Positions 24,675 through 33,608 of a DNA stretch of 36,859 nt are shown one piece after another; the first letter of the stretch is position 1, and each line of letters starts with the position of its first letter. The notes under the pieces are model-generated. The model worked only from the letters and a program-made list of their open reading frames with translations, was not told the DNA's origin and made no database searches. Both the position numbers and the translations under genes were made by a program. The stretch is from contig CANIZL010000070.1 of assembly GCA_947471985.1 (NCBI GenBank), positions 1 through 36,859 of the forward strand, written 5' to 3'. Origin of the DNA: Verrucomicrobiota bacterium. Lineage in GTDB: Bacteria > Verrucomicrobiota > Verrucomicrobiia > Limisphaerales > UBA9464.

Positions 24675-25562
24675 ATGGACCCAGCCACTCGTCCCCACTC
24701 CGAACGCACTCCCCTGCCCGTGCGCCTCAATGCCGCGGCCGGCGGGTTTACGTTGATCGAGCTATTGGTGGTGATTGCCATCATCGCCATTCTCGCCGGC
24801 ATGTTACTTCCCGCCCTCACCAAGGCGCGGGACCGTGCCCTGCTCGCCAATGACCTCAATAACATCAAACAAGTGCTCCTGGGCGGGCACATGTTTGCCG
24901 GGGACAATCAGGATTATCTCCCCTTTTGCGGCTGGGGTGGCCTGCCGGATCGCGACAGCTGGGCCTACTCCAAGGATCTCATCAAATACCCGGGGGCGGG
25001 CCGGAGCGATGCCGTCACCTTTTCCAACCAGGTGCAAATGTTCAAGAAGGGGCAGTTGGGAAATTATATCCAGACGGAAAAAGTCCTGACCTGCCCCAAG
25101 GACCTCGCCGAACGGTCCGGCGGCATCAAACAGAAGCAGTACATCAAACGCGACATCAAGATCATCAGCTATCTCTGGAGCGGCGCGATCAATGGTTTTG
25201 AATCCGGGGACGTCAATCAGATCGCCAAATCCAAGTGGACCCTGGGCGCGCTGCGACCGACCGGCCTGCTCATGTGGGAGGCCGACGAGATGCAGAGCGA
25301 ATATGTTTTCAACGACGCCAGCAGCACCCCGCACGAAGGCATCTCGCGTCGCCACGCCTCGACGCGCATCGCCAAGGATCAGACCGACAAGGTGGGCGGC
25401 GTGGCCACCTTCGGGAATTTGAGTGGAGCCGCCTTCACCATCCCGCTTTCCAAATGGCTGTCGCGGGACATGGCCGGCACCAGCATCTGGCCCGCGACCC
25501 CGGTCTTCGATGGTCCGAACGATGCGTGGTACGTCCCCGGCACCAAGGATGGCCTGAATTAG
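24675..25562 (+). CDS. Prepilin-type N-methylation protein (type II secretion/pseudopilin-like)
   Basis: A 295-residue protein. The ATG at 24675 gives a 24-residue leader ending AAAGG, followed by [18 protein letters not shown]. PilD-type cleavage is expected after Gly24, with Glu29 at +5 and an N-terminal hydrophobic helix for membrane anchoring. The rest is a large extracytoplasmic domain ([52 protein letters not shown]) of the kind expanded in dozens of copies in Verrucomicrobiota and Lentisphaerae. These proteins are bigger than structural pilins and their role is not known; they are not necessarily pilus components. PilT lies far away in the window. Confidence 0.92.
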   Translation: MDPATRPHSERTPLPVRLNAAAGGFTLIELLVVIAIIAILAGMLLPALTKARDRALLANDLNNIKQVLLGGHMFAGDNQDYLPFCGWGGLPDRDSWAYSKDLIKYPGAGRSDAVTFSNQVQMFKKGQLGNYIQTEKVLTCPKDLAERSGGIKQKQYIKRDIKIISYLWSGAINGFESGDVNQIAKSKWTLGALRPTGLLMWEADEMQSEYVFNDASSTPHEGISRRHASTRIAKDQTDKVGGVATFGNLSGAAFTIPLSKWLSRDMAGTSIWPATPVFDGPNDAWYVPGTKDGLN

Positions 25563-25686
25563 GCCCCATATTTACCACTCAACCTCCGCGCTCGTCCCGG
25601 CGTCGACCCGCCAGCCAAAAATATCTTGAGGCCCGCTCGCCCCATGCGGAAGCTCGTCGCGGCACAGAAAATATAAGCGCGATACC

Positions 25687-26304
25687 ATGGCCGAAAACAC
25701 TCCCATCAATTCACCGGACAGCTCGCAAACGACGTTCTGGGTCAAGCGGTGGCAAACCGGTAAATTACCGTGGGATCTGGGCGGCATTCCCGCGGATCTC
25801 GTGTCCCATCTCACGCGCACCCGCAGTTCACCCACGAAGGTGCTGATTCCGGGGTGCGGCACGGGCTACGAGGTCCGGGCCTTTCACGAAGCCGGCCACG
25901 ACGTCACCGCCATTGATTTCTCGGGACCCGCGGTGACGCACGCCCGGGAAATCCTGGGGCCGCTCGGCGACAAGGTGATTCAGGGCAATTTCTTCAAACA
26001 CGACTTCGCCCAACAGCGCTACGGCCTGATCTACGAGCGCGGCTTTCTCTGCTCGCTCCCGCCGGAGCGCTGGCCGGCCTACGCCGCGCGCATGGCGGAC
26101 CTGTTGGTGCCGGGCGGACGCCTGGTGGGCCTGTTCCTGTACGGCAACGAACCCGAACCGCCTCCCTTTCCGCTCAATGAGGCAACCGCCAACGCGCTGT
26201 TCGGCGGGTCCCTTCGTTTGGTGACCGACGCAACGGTGGTCGCCCAATCCGTCCCCGTGTACCAGGGCATGGAGCATTGGCAGGAGTGGGAGCGTTTGGG
26301 CTGA
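25687..26304 (+). CDS. SAM-dependent methyltransferase, thiopurine S-methyltransferase (TPMT) family
   Basis: A 205-residue class I methyltransferase. The TPMT-type start FWVKRWQTGKLPWDLGGIP precedes the SAM-binding motif VLIPGCGTGYEVRAFHEAGH (about 55-74) and the acidic strand VTAIDFSGPAVTHARE. A later block, YGLIYERGFLCSLPPERWPA, matches the family. Members methylate thiol, selenol, tellurite or halide substrates; bacterial ones often act in detoxification. The exact substrate is unknown. The ATG at 25687 gives a normal length. The stop abuts the stop of the convergent permease gene with no gap. Confidence 0.9.
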   Translation: MAENTPINSPDSSQTTFWVKRWQTGKLPWDLGGIPADLVSHLTRTRSSPTKVLIPGCGTGYEVRAFHEAGHDVTAIDFSGPAVTHAREILGPLGDKVIQGNFFKHDFAQQRYGLIYERGFLCSLPPERWPAYAARMADLLVPGGRLVGLFLYGNEPEPPPFPLNEATANALFGGSLRLVTDATVVAQSVPVYQGMEHWQEWERLG

Positions 26305-27627
26305 TCAACGCCGCTGCCGCGCCTTGTCGATCAGAACCGCTCCCAGGATCACGAGCCCCAGCACCACTTTCTGGGTGTAGCTCTCAACGTTCGTCAGGTT
26401 CATGCCGTTCTGAATCACCGCGATGGTGAACGCCCCGGTAAGCGTGCCGAACATACGTCCCTCGCCCCCGCTGAGGCTGGTGCCGCCCACCACGACCGCC
26501 GCGATCACGTAGAGTTCATACATGTTGCCGTAGGTGGCGGATCCGCTCTTCAACTGGGACGCCATGATGACCCCGCCCAATCCCGCCAGCAGCCCGCTGG
26601 CGACATAGGCAAACAGGAGCACCCGTTCCACCGGCACTCCGGAAAGCCGCGCCGCCTCCCTATTTCCTCCCACCGCGTAGAGGTATCGGCCCAGGCGCAT
26701 CCGGGACATCAGGATGTGCGCCAGCACATACAGAATGAGCAGGAGCACGACGGCGTTCGGCAGGTTGAACAGATCCGCGCCCCGCCCCAGCCAGACGAAG
26801 GAGTCGGGAATTTGATAAATGGATTGTCCGCCAGCGAGCAGGTAGGCCGATCCGCTCGCGACCAACATCAAGGCCAGCGTGACAATAAACGGTGGAATGC
26901 CGAACTGCGTGATCAAGCCCCCGCACACCGCGCCCGCCACACCGCACAACACGATGGCTACGACGCAGGCCAGGATCATGCCCCCGACGGAGGCCTGGGT
27001 TCCGCCCGCCCAATCGCGGATGAAGCGCGCCGTCAGCACCGCGGCCAGGGCGATCAAACTCCCCACCGAAAGATCAATGCCCCCGGTGATGATCACCAGG
27101 GTCATGCCGATGGCCACGATGGCGATCACCGCGATCTGGTTCGCGATATTGAGCAGGTTTTCGGACTTGAGGAAATTCGGCCAGCGATAACTCCGCGGGG
27201 CCAGGACTGTGGGTGAACCGAGCGTGGGGAAATCTATCTTCAAATCCGCAAACACCAGCCAGGACGCGGCCACGGTGGTGCCCGCAATTATATCGAGTTT
27301 TTCGCCCGCGGCCGCGAGTTTCTGGAGGGCTTCGCGGGCCTGGCGCGGCTCACCGGTGACCACCCCCGCGAGGCGGATTCCGGAGGCCGACAACTCCTGT
27401 TCCAACCGCCGGACAAAGGCCACATCCTCCGGCTGGTCACGTCCCACGATGAGCACGCGCCCCGTGGCGCCGAGTTGTTTGCGAATGACCGGCGCCAGTC
27501 CCGTGGCCGCCCCGGCCCCGGTGGGCGATTGCTCGGAATAGGTCACCACGCTGAAGTACGCGCACAGCAGCAGCAGCCCGAGCAAGGTGCCGTAATGGGA
27601 AAGAAAATCCGCGAAAGTTCGTTTCAT
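26305..27627 (-). CDS. rbsC: Sugar ABC transporter permease (RbsC/BPD_transp_2 type) with an inserted extracytoplasmic segment
   Basis: A 440-residue inner-membrane permease, about 120 residues longer than typical RbsC. The first helix lies near residues 12-30. Residues about 32-150 are hydrophilic and form an unusual segment with an alternating strand/helix look (GRVLIVGRDQPEDVAFVRRL, SASGIRLAGVVTGEPRQARE, KLDIIAGTTVAASWLVFADL). The normal core follows: MTLVIITGGIDLSVGSLIAL, GGLITQFGIPPFIVTLALML and YVIAAVVVGGTSLSGGEGRM. It should form the membrane channel for the sugar carried by the neighbouring binding protein. It starts four bases after the ATPase stop. Substrate identity (ribose-like) is by family only. 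Confidence 0.92.
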   Translation of the reverse strand: MKRTFADFLSHYGTLLGLLLLCAYFSVVTYSEQSPTGAGAATGLAPVIRKQLGATGRVLIVGRDQPEDVAFVRRLEQELSASGIRLAGVVTGEPRQAREALQKLAAAGEKLDIIAGTTVAASWLVFADLKIDFPTLGSPTVLAPRSYRWPNFLKSENLLNIANQIAVIAIVAIGMTLVIITGGIDLSVGSLIALAAVLTARFIRDWAGGTQASVGGMILACVVAIVLCGVAGAVCGGLITQFGIPPFIVTLALMLVASGSAYLLAGGQSIYQIPDSFVWLGRGADLFNLPNAVVLLLILYVLAHILMSRMRLGRYLYAVGGNREAARLSGVPVERVLLFAYVASGLLAGLGGVIMASQLKSGSATYGNMYELYVIAAVVVGGTSLSGGEGRMFGTLTGAFTIAVIQNGMNLTNVESYTQKVVLGLVILGAVLIDKARQRR

Positions 27628-27631
27628 AGGC

Positions 27632-29179
27632 TCAGGCCACGGCGAGTTTCAAGACTTGTTCCTGGGTGGCCTGACGGGCGTCCGCCAATTCACCCGTGAG
27701 TCGTCCTTCGTGGAGCACGAGGATGCGATCGGCCATGCCGAGGACTTCCGGAAGTTCGGAGCTGATCATGAGGATGGCCTTGCCCTGCGCGGCCAGTTCG
27801 TTCATCAGGCGATAAATTTCATACTTGGCCCCGACATCAATGCCACGGGTGGGCTCATCGAAAATCAGGACCTCGCAATTCCGCGCGAGCCATTTGGCCA
27901 GCACCACTTTCTGTTGATTGCCCCCGGAGAGATTTCCCGCCCGCTGCTCGGCATGCGGCACTTTGATCTGCAACGTTTCCCGATATCCGAGAAATTCCGT
28001 CCGCTCGCGGGAACGCTGCACGAAGCCCCCGTGCGAGAGACGTTCCAGATTCGGCAGACCGAAATTGTCCCGCACCGAATGCCCCAGCACGAGCCCCTGG
28101 AGTTTACGATCCTCGGTCAACAGGCCGATGCCCGCGGCAATCGCGTCGCGCGGATGGCGAATGGTTAGTGCTTTTCCGTCGAGCCGGATCTCTCCCGCCT
28201 CGCGCGGATCCGCACCAAAAATCAACCGGGCCGTTTCGGTTCGCCCCGCACCGACGAGGCCCGTCAGTGCGACAATCTCGCCGCGGCGCACGGTGAACGA
28301 AACGTCCCGCACCGCCCGGCCCGCGCGCAGACCCGTGATCTCCAGACGTACGTCACCGCGGGTCACCGATCGCGCGGGAAATTCATCCTTCAGTTCGCGC
28401 CCCACCATGAGGCGAATCATCTCCGTCCGATCCAACTCGGCCACCGGCTTTTCCGCCACGTTCTCCCCGTCGCGCAACACCGTGACCCGGTTCGCGATGG
28501 TGAAGATCTCCTCCAATCGATGGCTGATATAAATGATGCCCAATCCCTGCCGCTGCAGTTCGCGGATCCGTTGGAACAACCGCTCCACCTCATGGGACGT
28601 CAACGCGGCACTGGGTTCATCCATCACCAAAATACGGGCGTCCGCGGCCAAGGCCCGGGCGATCTCCACCAACTGTTGCTGCGCCGTGCTCAATCGACGG
28701 CAGGGAAGATCGAGATCCATCTGCACCCCCAGACGTCGGAATAGTTCCGTTGCCCGTCGACGCTCCTCCTGACGACCGATAAAACCACCCCGGGTGACCT
28801 CCTGGCCGAGGAAGATGTTTTCCACCGCCGTGAGTCCGGGAATGAGATTGAACTCCTGATAGATCACCGCCACCCCCGCCCGCCGCGCCACCTGGGGGTT
28901 GGGGAAACTGCAGGGCCGGCCATCGATGAGAATGGTCCCGGCGTCGGGCGAATGCGCGCCCCCGAGCAATTTCATCAAGGTGCTCTTGCCGGCGCCATTC
29001 TCGCCCAGCAAGGCCAGCACTTCCCCCGCACGCAACGTCAGGCTCACGCCCCGCAGCGCCTGGACGCCGGGGAAGGACTTCACCATTCCGCGCATTTCCA
29101 GGAGCGGCGCCGGCGCAGCCCCGCCCGTCGCTCCGGATCCACTCAGGGGATCACTTGAGGGCGGGATCCTTTTGGCCAT
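27632..29179 (-). CDS. rbsA: Sugar ABC transporter ATP-binding protein (RbsA type, two nucleotide-binding domains)
   Basis: A 515-residue double ATPase. Domain 1 has Walker A GENGAGKST (59-67), signature LSTAQQQLVEIARAL and Walker B ILVMDEPSAALTSHE. Domain 2 has the degenerate Walker A GLVGAGRTETA (Arg for Lys, normal in RbsA/MglA), signature LSGGNQQKVVLAKWL and Walker B VLIFDEPTRGIDVGAKYEIY. It energises the RbsC-type permease. The ATG at 29179 overlaps the 3' end of the binding-protein gene by 29 bases, and the first 26 residues are a Ser/Gly/Ala-rich lead-in, so a later start cannot be excluded. The gene order is binding protein, ATPase, permease. Confidence 0.95.
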   Translation of the reverse strand: MAKRIPPSSDPLSGSGATGGAAPAPLLEMRGMVKSFPGVQALRGVSLTLRAGEVLALLGENGAGKSTLMKLLGGAHSPDAGTILIDGRPCSFPNPQVARRAGVAVIYQEFNLIPGLTAVENIFLGQEVTRGGFIGRQEERRRATELFRRLGVQMDLDLPCRRLSTAQQQLVEIARALAADARILVMDEPSAALTSHEVERLFQRIRELQRQGLGIIYISHRLEEIFTIANRVTVLRDGENVAEKPVAELDRTEMIRLMVGRELKDEFPARSVTRGDVRLEITGLRAGRAVRDVSFTVRRGEIVALTGLVGAGRTETARLIFGADPREAGEIRLDGKALTIRHPRDAIAAGIGLLTEDRKLQGLVLGHSVRDNFGLPNLERLSHGGFVQRSRERTEFLGYRETLQIKVPHAEQRAGNLSGGNQQKVVLAKWLARNCEVLIFDEPTRGIDVGAKYEIYRLMNELAAQGKAILMISSELPEVLGMADRILVLHEGRLTGELADARQATQEQVLKLAVA

Positions 29180-30170
29180 CGCTCCGGCGGTAAAGCTGGG
29201 TCGGAATCAACATCTGGGGCGGCAACGTCTCGCCTTTCGAATGACGCACGATCGCCGCCACCATCTGCACGCCCATCTGATCCGGGAATTGAATGGGATC
29301 CGCGTAGATCTTGCCGTCCTTGATCGCCTGCCGTCCCTCGGGCTGGCCGTCGAAACCCACGATCAGCACCTGCTGGGTTTTGCCCGCCTTTTCCAGCGCC
29401 GCCCGCGCACCGAGCGCGGCCGGATCGTTGATGGCAAAAATGCCGCGCAACGCCGGATGCGCTTGGAGGGCGTCCTCGGCGGCCTTGTAGCCCATATCCT
29501 TGGCACCGCCGCTCTCCAACTCGGTGACCATCTCGATGCGCGCGCGGCCCTTGGCATTGTGCGCGTCGATGACCTCGCGGAATCCCTTCACCCGCAGCAG
29601 ACAGGATTCGGCCTGCTTGAAATGCAAAATAGCCACCTGCCCGCCCGCTTCCCCGAGCGCCTCGATCATCGCCACACCCGCTTCCTTGCCACCGCCGTAG
29701 TTGTCGGTCGCAATCTGCGTCGCGATTTTCACGCCCGGTTCGTTGCAGGGAATATCGACCGTAAACACCGGGATGCCCGCGGCGTTGGCCTCCTGGATCA
29801 CGGGAATAATGGCCTTGGAATCGCAGGGACTCAGCACGATCGCACTGACCTTCTTGACGATGAAGTCCTTGATCTGATTGCCCTGTTTCGCCACGTCCTT
29901 GTCGCCGCTGACCACGATGGTTTCATAACCCTGTCGGCGTCCCTCGGTGGTGATGGTGTCACCGATGACCTTGAAGAAGGGATTATCCAAAGTGAGCAGG
30001 GAGACGCCGATCGTTCCCTGACTCTTGGCGGGAGCGGCCCCGCCGGCCGGCGCTGCCGCCGGGCGGTCGCCGGAGGGACCACAGCCGGCAAGGAAGGCCA
30101 GCAGCCCGGTGAACAAGGTCAGAAACAGCGGCTTCAGCCGCCCGGAAGGAAAGAAAACTCGAGGGCTCAT
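29151..30170 (-). CDS. rbsB: Sugar ABC transporter substrate-binding lipoprotein (RbsB type)
   Basis: A 339-residue periplasmic binding protein of the Peripla_BP_4 family. A signal peptide ends in the lipobox L-A-G-C at 27-30, so it should be lipid-anchored at Cys30, with an Ala/Pro-rich tether after it. The binding domain begins GTIGVSLLTLDNPFFKVIGD. Ligand-pocket blocks are DFIVKKVSAIVLSPCDSKAI, GIPVFTVDIPCNEPG, GIFAINDPAALGARAALEKA and LIVGFDGQPEGRQAIKDGK. The family binds ribose, galactose, xylose, allose and related sugars. It is first in the transporter operon and divergent from the PQQ-like protein gene. Confidence 0.94.
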   Translation of the reverse strand: MSPRVFFPSGRLKPLFLTLFTGLLAFLAGCGPSGDRPAAAPAGGAAPAKSQGTIGVSLLTLDNPFFKVIGDTITTEGRRQGYETIVVSGDKDVAKQGNQIKDFIVKKVSAIVLSPCDSKAIIPVIQEANAAGIPVFTVDIPCNEPGVKIATQIATDNYGGGKEAGVAMIEALGEAGGQVAILHFKQAESCLLRVKGFREVIDAHNAKGRARIEMVTELESGGAKDMGYKAAEDALQAHPALRGIFAINDPAALGARAALEKAGKTQQVLIVGFDGQPEGRQAIKDGKIYADPIQFPDQMGVQMVAAIVRHSKGETLPPQMLIPTQLYRRSDGQKDPALK

Positions 30171-30280
30171 GGATCAAGAAGTCGCTGTCCGAAAAGACGG
30201 ATGGCCGTGGCAGGATTCGCGGGGAAGCATGGAGAAAACCCTAGTTGTCCCGCGCCCACACCGGCAACTCTTCCGAAATG

Positions 30281-30302
30281 GGGACGCGACGTCCCGCCGC
30301 TG
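30281..30302. repeat. Copy 3 of the dispersed 13-mer, with an adjacent GGGACG/CGTCCC hairpin
   Basis: CGTCCCGCCGCTG at 30290-30302 is the reverse complement of the 13-mer at 3113 and 24526. Next to it, GGGACG (30281-30286) and CGTCCC (30290-30295) pair around CGA. It lies in the divergent region between the binding-protein gene and the PQQ-like gene, 51 bases before the ATG at 30353. Confidence 0.5.
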
Positions 30303-30352
30303 CCACTCGGGAAAGCGCTTTCGCCCCGAGCCTGAGCCGGTAGGGTGCCGCC

Positions 30353-31717
30353 ATGACGTTCCTACGGCCCGGGTGGCCAGTTTCGCAAGCGTGGCGGATG
30401 GCTCGATGGATTCCCTCGCTCCTGGCCCTTCTGGCGTCGGCCCGGGCGGACGATTGGCCCCAGTGGATGGGCCCCGAACGCGACGGGGTCTGGCGGGAAA
30501 AAGGCATTGTGGAGAAATTCCCCGCCGGGGGTGCGCCGCGCGTCTGGCGCACGGAGTTGGGCGCCGGCTATTCCGGTCCCTCCGTGGTCAACGGCCAGGT
30601 TTTCGTCATGGATCGACTGGTCCCCACCAACGCACCCAAAGCCAAAAGCGCCTTCGATCTGACGCAGATCCCCGGCAATGAACGGGTGCTGTGTCTCGAC
30701 GCGGCCAACGGGAAGGTGCTCTGGAAGTACGAATACGATTGTCCGTACACGGTCAGTTACGCCGCCGGACCGCGCGTCACGCCGTTGGTGCGCGACGGCA
30801 AGGTTTTCACCCTCGGCACCATGGGCCATCTCGTTTGCCTGGACGCCGCCACCGGCCGCCCCGTCTGGACCCGCGATTTGAAGGCGGACTACGGGGTGAA
30901 GATTCCCACGTGGGGACTCTCGGCGCATCCGCTGCTGGACGGCCGTCAACTGATCTGCCTCGTAGGCGGCGAAGGCAGCGTGGCCGTATCGTTCGACAAG
31001 GATACCGGCAAGGAACTCTGGCGGGCGCTCTCCGCGAAGGAACCGGGGTATTGTCCGCCGACGCTCTATGAACTGGGCGGTCGCCGGCAGCTCATCCTCT
31101 GGCACGCCGAGGCCATCAATGGTCTCGATCCCGACACTGGCCGCGTGCTGTGGACCGAGCCCTGGAAGTTGAATTACGGAATGTCGATCGCCATGCCCCG
31201 CAAGGTCGGCAACGAGCTGTTCCTCACCTGCTTTTACAACGGTTCCCAACTCCTGCGTTTCGAGCCCGGCCAGGATGCGCCCAAGGTGGTCTGGCGCACC
31301 GCCAAAATGAGCGAGCGCGACACCACGCACCTAAACTCCACCATGAGCACGCCGTGGATCGAGGACGGTTACGTCTATGGCGCGTGCAGTTACGGACAAT
31401 TCCGCTGTCTCCGGCTCGCCACCGGCGAGCGCCTCTGGGAGACCTTTGCCCCGACCTCCGGCAAATCCGAGCGCTGGGGCAATTGCTTTCTGACCAAGAA
31501 TGGAAACCGCAGTTTTCTGTTCAGTGAAAAAGGTGATCTCATCATCGTCCGGCTCGCCCCGCAGGGCTACGACGAGATCAGTCGCATGCACCTGATCGAC
31601 GCCGTGAACCACGATCCGGGGCGGCCCGTGGTCTGGACCTACCCGGCGTTTGCCAATCGCCGCGTTTACGCCCGAAACGACCAGGAAATGGTCTGCGTGG
31701 ATCTGGCCGCGCCGTGA
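30353..31717 (+). CDS. Exported PQQ-like beta-propeller protein
   Basis: A 454-residue protein. A signal peptide (RWIPSLLALLASARA) leads into DDWPQWMGPERDGVWREKG, the standard N-terminus of this Verrucomicrobiota/Planctomycetes family; an ATG at 30398 is an alternative start with a shorter signal. Propeller blades repeat as NERVLCLDAANGKVLWKYEY, HLVCLDAATGRPVWTRDL, AVSFDKDTGKELWRAL, NGLDPDTGRVLWTEPWKL and FRCLRLATGERLWETF. The fold resembles PQQ dehydrogenases and BamB, but the calcium/PQQ catalytic residues were not identified, so a binding or scaffolding role is as likely as an enzyme. It ends 22 bases from the convergent enolase-superfamily gene. Confidence 0.92.
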   Translation: MTFLRPGWPVSQAWRMARWIPSLLALLASARADDWPQWMGPERDGVWREKGIVEKFPAGGAPRVWRTELGAGYSGPSVVNGQVFVMDRLVPTNAPKAKSAFDLTQIPGNERVLCLDAANGKVLWKYEYDCPYTVSYAAGPRVTPLVRDGKVFTLGTMGHLVCLDAATGRPVWTRDLKADYGVKIPTWGLSAHPLLDGRQLICLVGGEGSVAVSFDKDTGKELWRALSAKEPGYCPPTLYELGGRRQLILWHAEAINGLDPDTGRVLWTEPWKLNYGMSIAMPRKVGNELFLTCFYNGSQLLRFEPGQDAPKVVWRTAKMSERDTTHLNSTMSTPWIEDGYVYGACSYGQFRCLRLATGERLWETFAPTSGKSERWGNCFLTKNGNRSFLFSEKGDLIIVRLAPQGYDEISRMHLIDAVNHDPGRPVVWTYPAFANRRVYARNDQEMVCVDLAAP

Positions 31718-31739
31718 AATTGCCGGCGCGCCCGTACGG

Positions 31740-32915
31740 TCAAAGGGCGGGACTGCGGAACAACACGCGGCCGCCCACTTTGATCTCCACGTCGACCTGA
31801 TATTTTTTGAGCGCAACGAGATCGGGCTGCACGCCCAGGCCCGGCTGCTCGGGCACGTGAATACAGCCGGCGGCATCGGGCTGGAATTGCGTGGTCGAAA
31901 ACTCCCGGGCGAGCGACGAAGGCTCGAAGGGAAACTCGCAGATCTCGTGCTGGGCCAAACCCGCGTAGGGCTGTAACGAAGCGCTGAGGGCGAGTGGGGT
32001 CGTGAACGTGTGGTTCACATAAAGCACGCCCCGGGCCGCGGCGTACTCCGCGGTGTCCCGCGCGGTGGTGATTCCACCAATGCGACCGGCGTCGATCTGA
32101 ATGAAGCCGAGCCCGGCGTAGTCGATCATGGCCTTGGCTTGCTGGTAATTGTGACAGCCTTCGCCCCCGGCGAGTTTCACCGCGCCACTCACCCGGGAGA
32201 GGTCGGCATACGCTTGAAGGGCCCCGGAGACAAACGGCTCCTCCAACCACACCGCCCCGGCAGCCAACAACGCGGGCAGTCGCAAGGCCGCCTGCGCGGC
32301 GTCCTCGCCCCACACTGTCCCGGCATCCACCAGCAACAGCGCGTCCCGCCCCAATCCTTCCCGCGCGGCCCGCACATGCTCGGCATCCACGGCCACGGTA
32401 CCGCGACCGTACGGACCCCAACCGAACTTCGCCGCCCGGAAGCCCGCCCGACCCACCAACCGCGCCTTGTTCAGCGTTTCCTGCGGATCGTCGCCGAACA
32501 ATTGCGAGGCGTAGGCAATCTTGGGAAACGCCCGCTCGTAGCCGAGCAGTCGGTACACCGGCTCTGATCGCCGCCGCGCGAGCAGATCCCACAGGGCGAT
32601 GTCGATGCCCGACAGCGTGTGATCGGCCTGCAGCAGGTCGAAGCTATGCGCGCGCACCAAGGCGTTGATGCGACGAATGTCTTCCGGTCCCTCGAGCGTT
32701 TGTCCAAGCACCGACGCACTGACTGGTTTGCACGCGCTGTGCGACATGGGGCAGTTCCAACTGGCCAACGAAACCAGCGGCGCCGCTTCACATTCGCCCC
32801 ATCCGACGTGTCCGCCGGCCTGCACCCGCACGAGCAGCGCGTCCTGGCTGCCATCACCCACGTCCCGCACGACCGGCATCGAGAGGTAGAAGAAATCCAC
32901 CGATTCAATTTTCAC
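31740..32915 (-). CDS. Mandelate racemase/muconate lactonizing enzyme family protein (enolase superfamily)
   Basis: About 391 residues from GTG 32915; the frame is open to ATG 32972, but the family homology begins at VKIESVDFF. The enzyme class abstracts a proton alpha to a carboxylate, typically dehydrating sugar acids or racemising. Metal ligands lie in LLVDAGTVWG (Asp197), VWLEEPF (Glu225) and LAGGEGCHN (Glu252). A candidate base is Lys163 in RAAKFGWGPYG, and Asp275/His302 (IQIDAGRIGGITTA, VNHTFTTPLAL) suggest the mandelate-racemase-like His-Asp arrangement. The tail PGLGVQPDLVALKKY is seen in acid-sugar dehydratases. The substrate is unknown. It is near a sugar importer but not in its operon. 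Confidence 0.91.
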   Translation of the reverse strand: MKIESVDFFYLSMPVVRDVGDGSQDALLVRVQAGGHVGWGECEAAPLVSLASWNCPMSHSACKPVSASVLGQTLEGPEDIRRINALVRAHSFDLLQADHTLSGIDIALWDLLARRRSEPVYRLLGYERAFPKIAYASQLFGDDPQETLNKARLVGRAGFRAAKFGWGPYGRGTVAVDAEHVRAAREGLGRDALLLVDAGTVWGEDAAQAALRLPALLAAGAVWLEEPFVSGALQAYADLSRVSGAVKLAGGEGCHNYQQAKAMIDYAGLGFIQIDAGRIGGITTARDTAEYAAARGVLYVNHTFTTPLALSASLQPYAGLAQHEICEFPFEPSSLAREFSTTQFQPDAAGCIHVPEQPGLGVQPDLVALKKYQVDVEIKVGGRVLFRSPAL

Positions 32916-33079
32916 GCCCCTGTCAGTCGTTGGACGGGGGCCGTTGTCAACGCCGGCCGCGCGGTGCGGCACGGTACCGCCGGAGGCCTCATCACCTGCC
33001 CACCACCGCTCCGGCGGTTCCTCCCGTTCCCTGCTTCCTTTATTGTTCCGGTCGGGCCGCCCCGCCTAAGGTGGCCGCC

Positions 33080-33580
33080 ATGGATCGGAACGAAGAATTG
33101 CCGCTGAGTGTGAAGAGTCTGTTTTGGATGTTTGTCGCCACGTTGTTTTTGTACGTGACCGTCTACGGCGCGTGCACCGCGATGAAACGCCGCGGCGGAG
33201 CATGGGAAATCACCTTCGCCGTTTCCAACGGCACCCCGGCCCTGGTCATCCAACACCCGCTGCGCCTGCCGCAACCGGTGACGATCTTGTTCCCCGGGGA
33301 AAAGCCGGAACGAACCGATCTGCCCATCACCGCGGTCTTCAATATCCCGATCACCAACCGCATGGCCTTCGGCCCCGTCCTGCACATCGACACCAGCACC
33401 CTGCCGGGCGTGGTGACGCTCAATTGCTTCGGGCATCCGGTGGAGATCTTCCCGCGGGCCCTGTCGATCGATCTGGTGGAGCGCCCGTGGATCCCCGGCA
33501 CCAACATCACGGTGACCGCCGAGTCCAAACCGCCCGCGGACCGACTCAAGCCGCGGGATCAGGAATGGAAGGGCCGTTAA
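33080..33580 (+). CDS. Membrane-anchored protein of unknown function
   Basis: A 166-residue protein from ATG 33080. It has a short charged start, one hydrophobic helix at about 12-31 (LFWMFVATLFLYVTVYGACT), and a soluble, strand-rich domain outside the membrane (AWEITFAVSNGTPALVIQHP, LHIDTSTLPGVVTLNCFGHP, RPWIPGTNITVTAESKP). I do not recognise the family. It precedes the uvrA-type gene by 28 bases on the same strand, so they may share a transcript, but no functional link is evident. Confidence 0.75.
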   Translation: MDRNEELPLSVKSLFWMFVATLFLYVTVYGACTAMKRRGGAWEITFAVSNGTPALVIQHPLRLPQPVTILFPGEKPERTDLPITAVFNIPITNRMAFGPVLHIDTSTLPGVVTLNCFGHPVEIFPRALSIDLVERPWIPGTNITVTAESKPPADRLKPRDQEWKGR

Positions 33581-33608
33581 TCCGGAAACCCCGCCCCCGC
33601 CCGCCACG

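Noticed and set aside
25572-25688. A 38-codon minus-strand frame (start MVSRLYFLCRDELPHG) in the gap before the methyltransferase gene
   Set aside because: It looks somewhat protein-like, but its start overlaps the opposite-strand ATG, it has no ribosome site and no recognised family.
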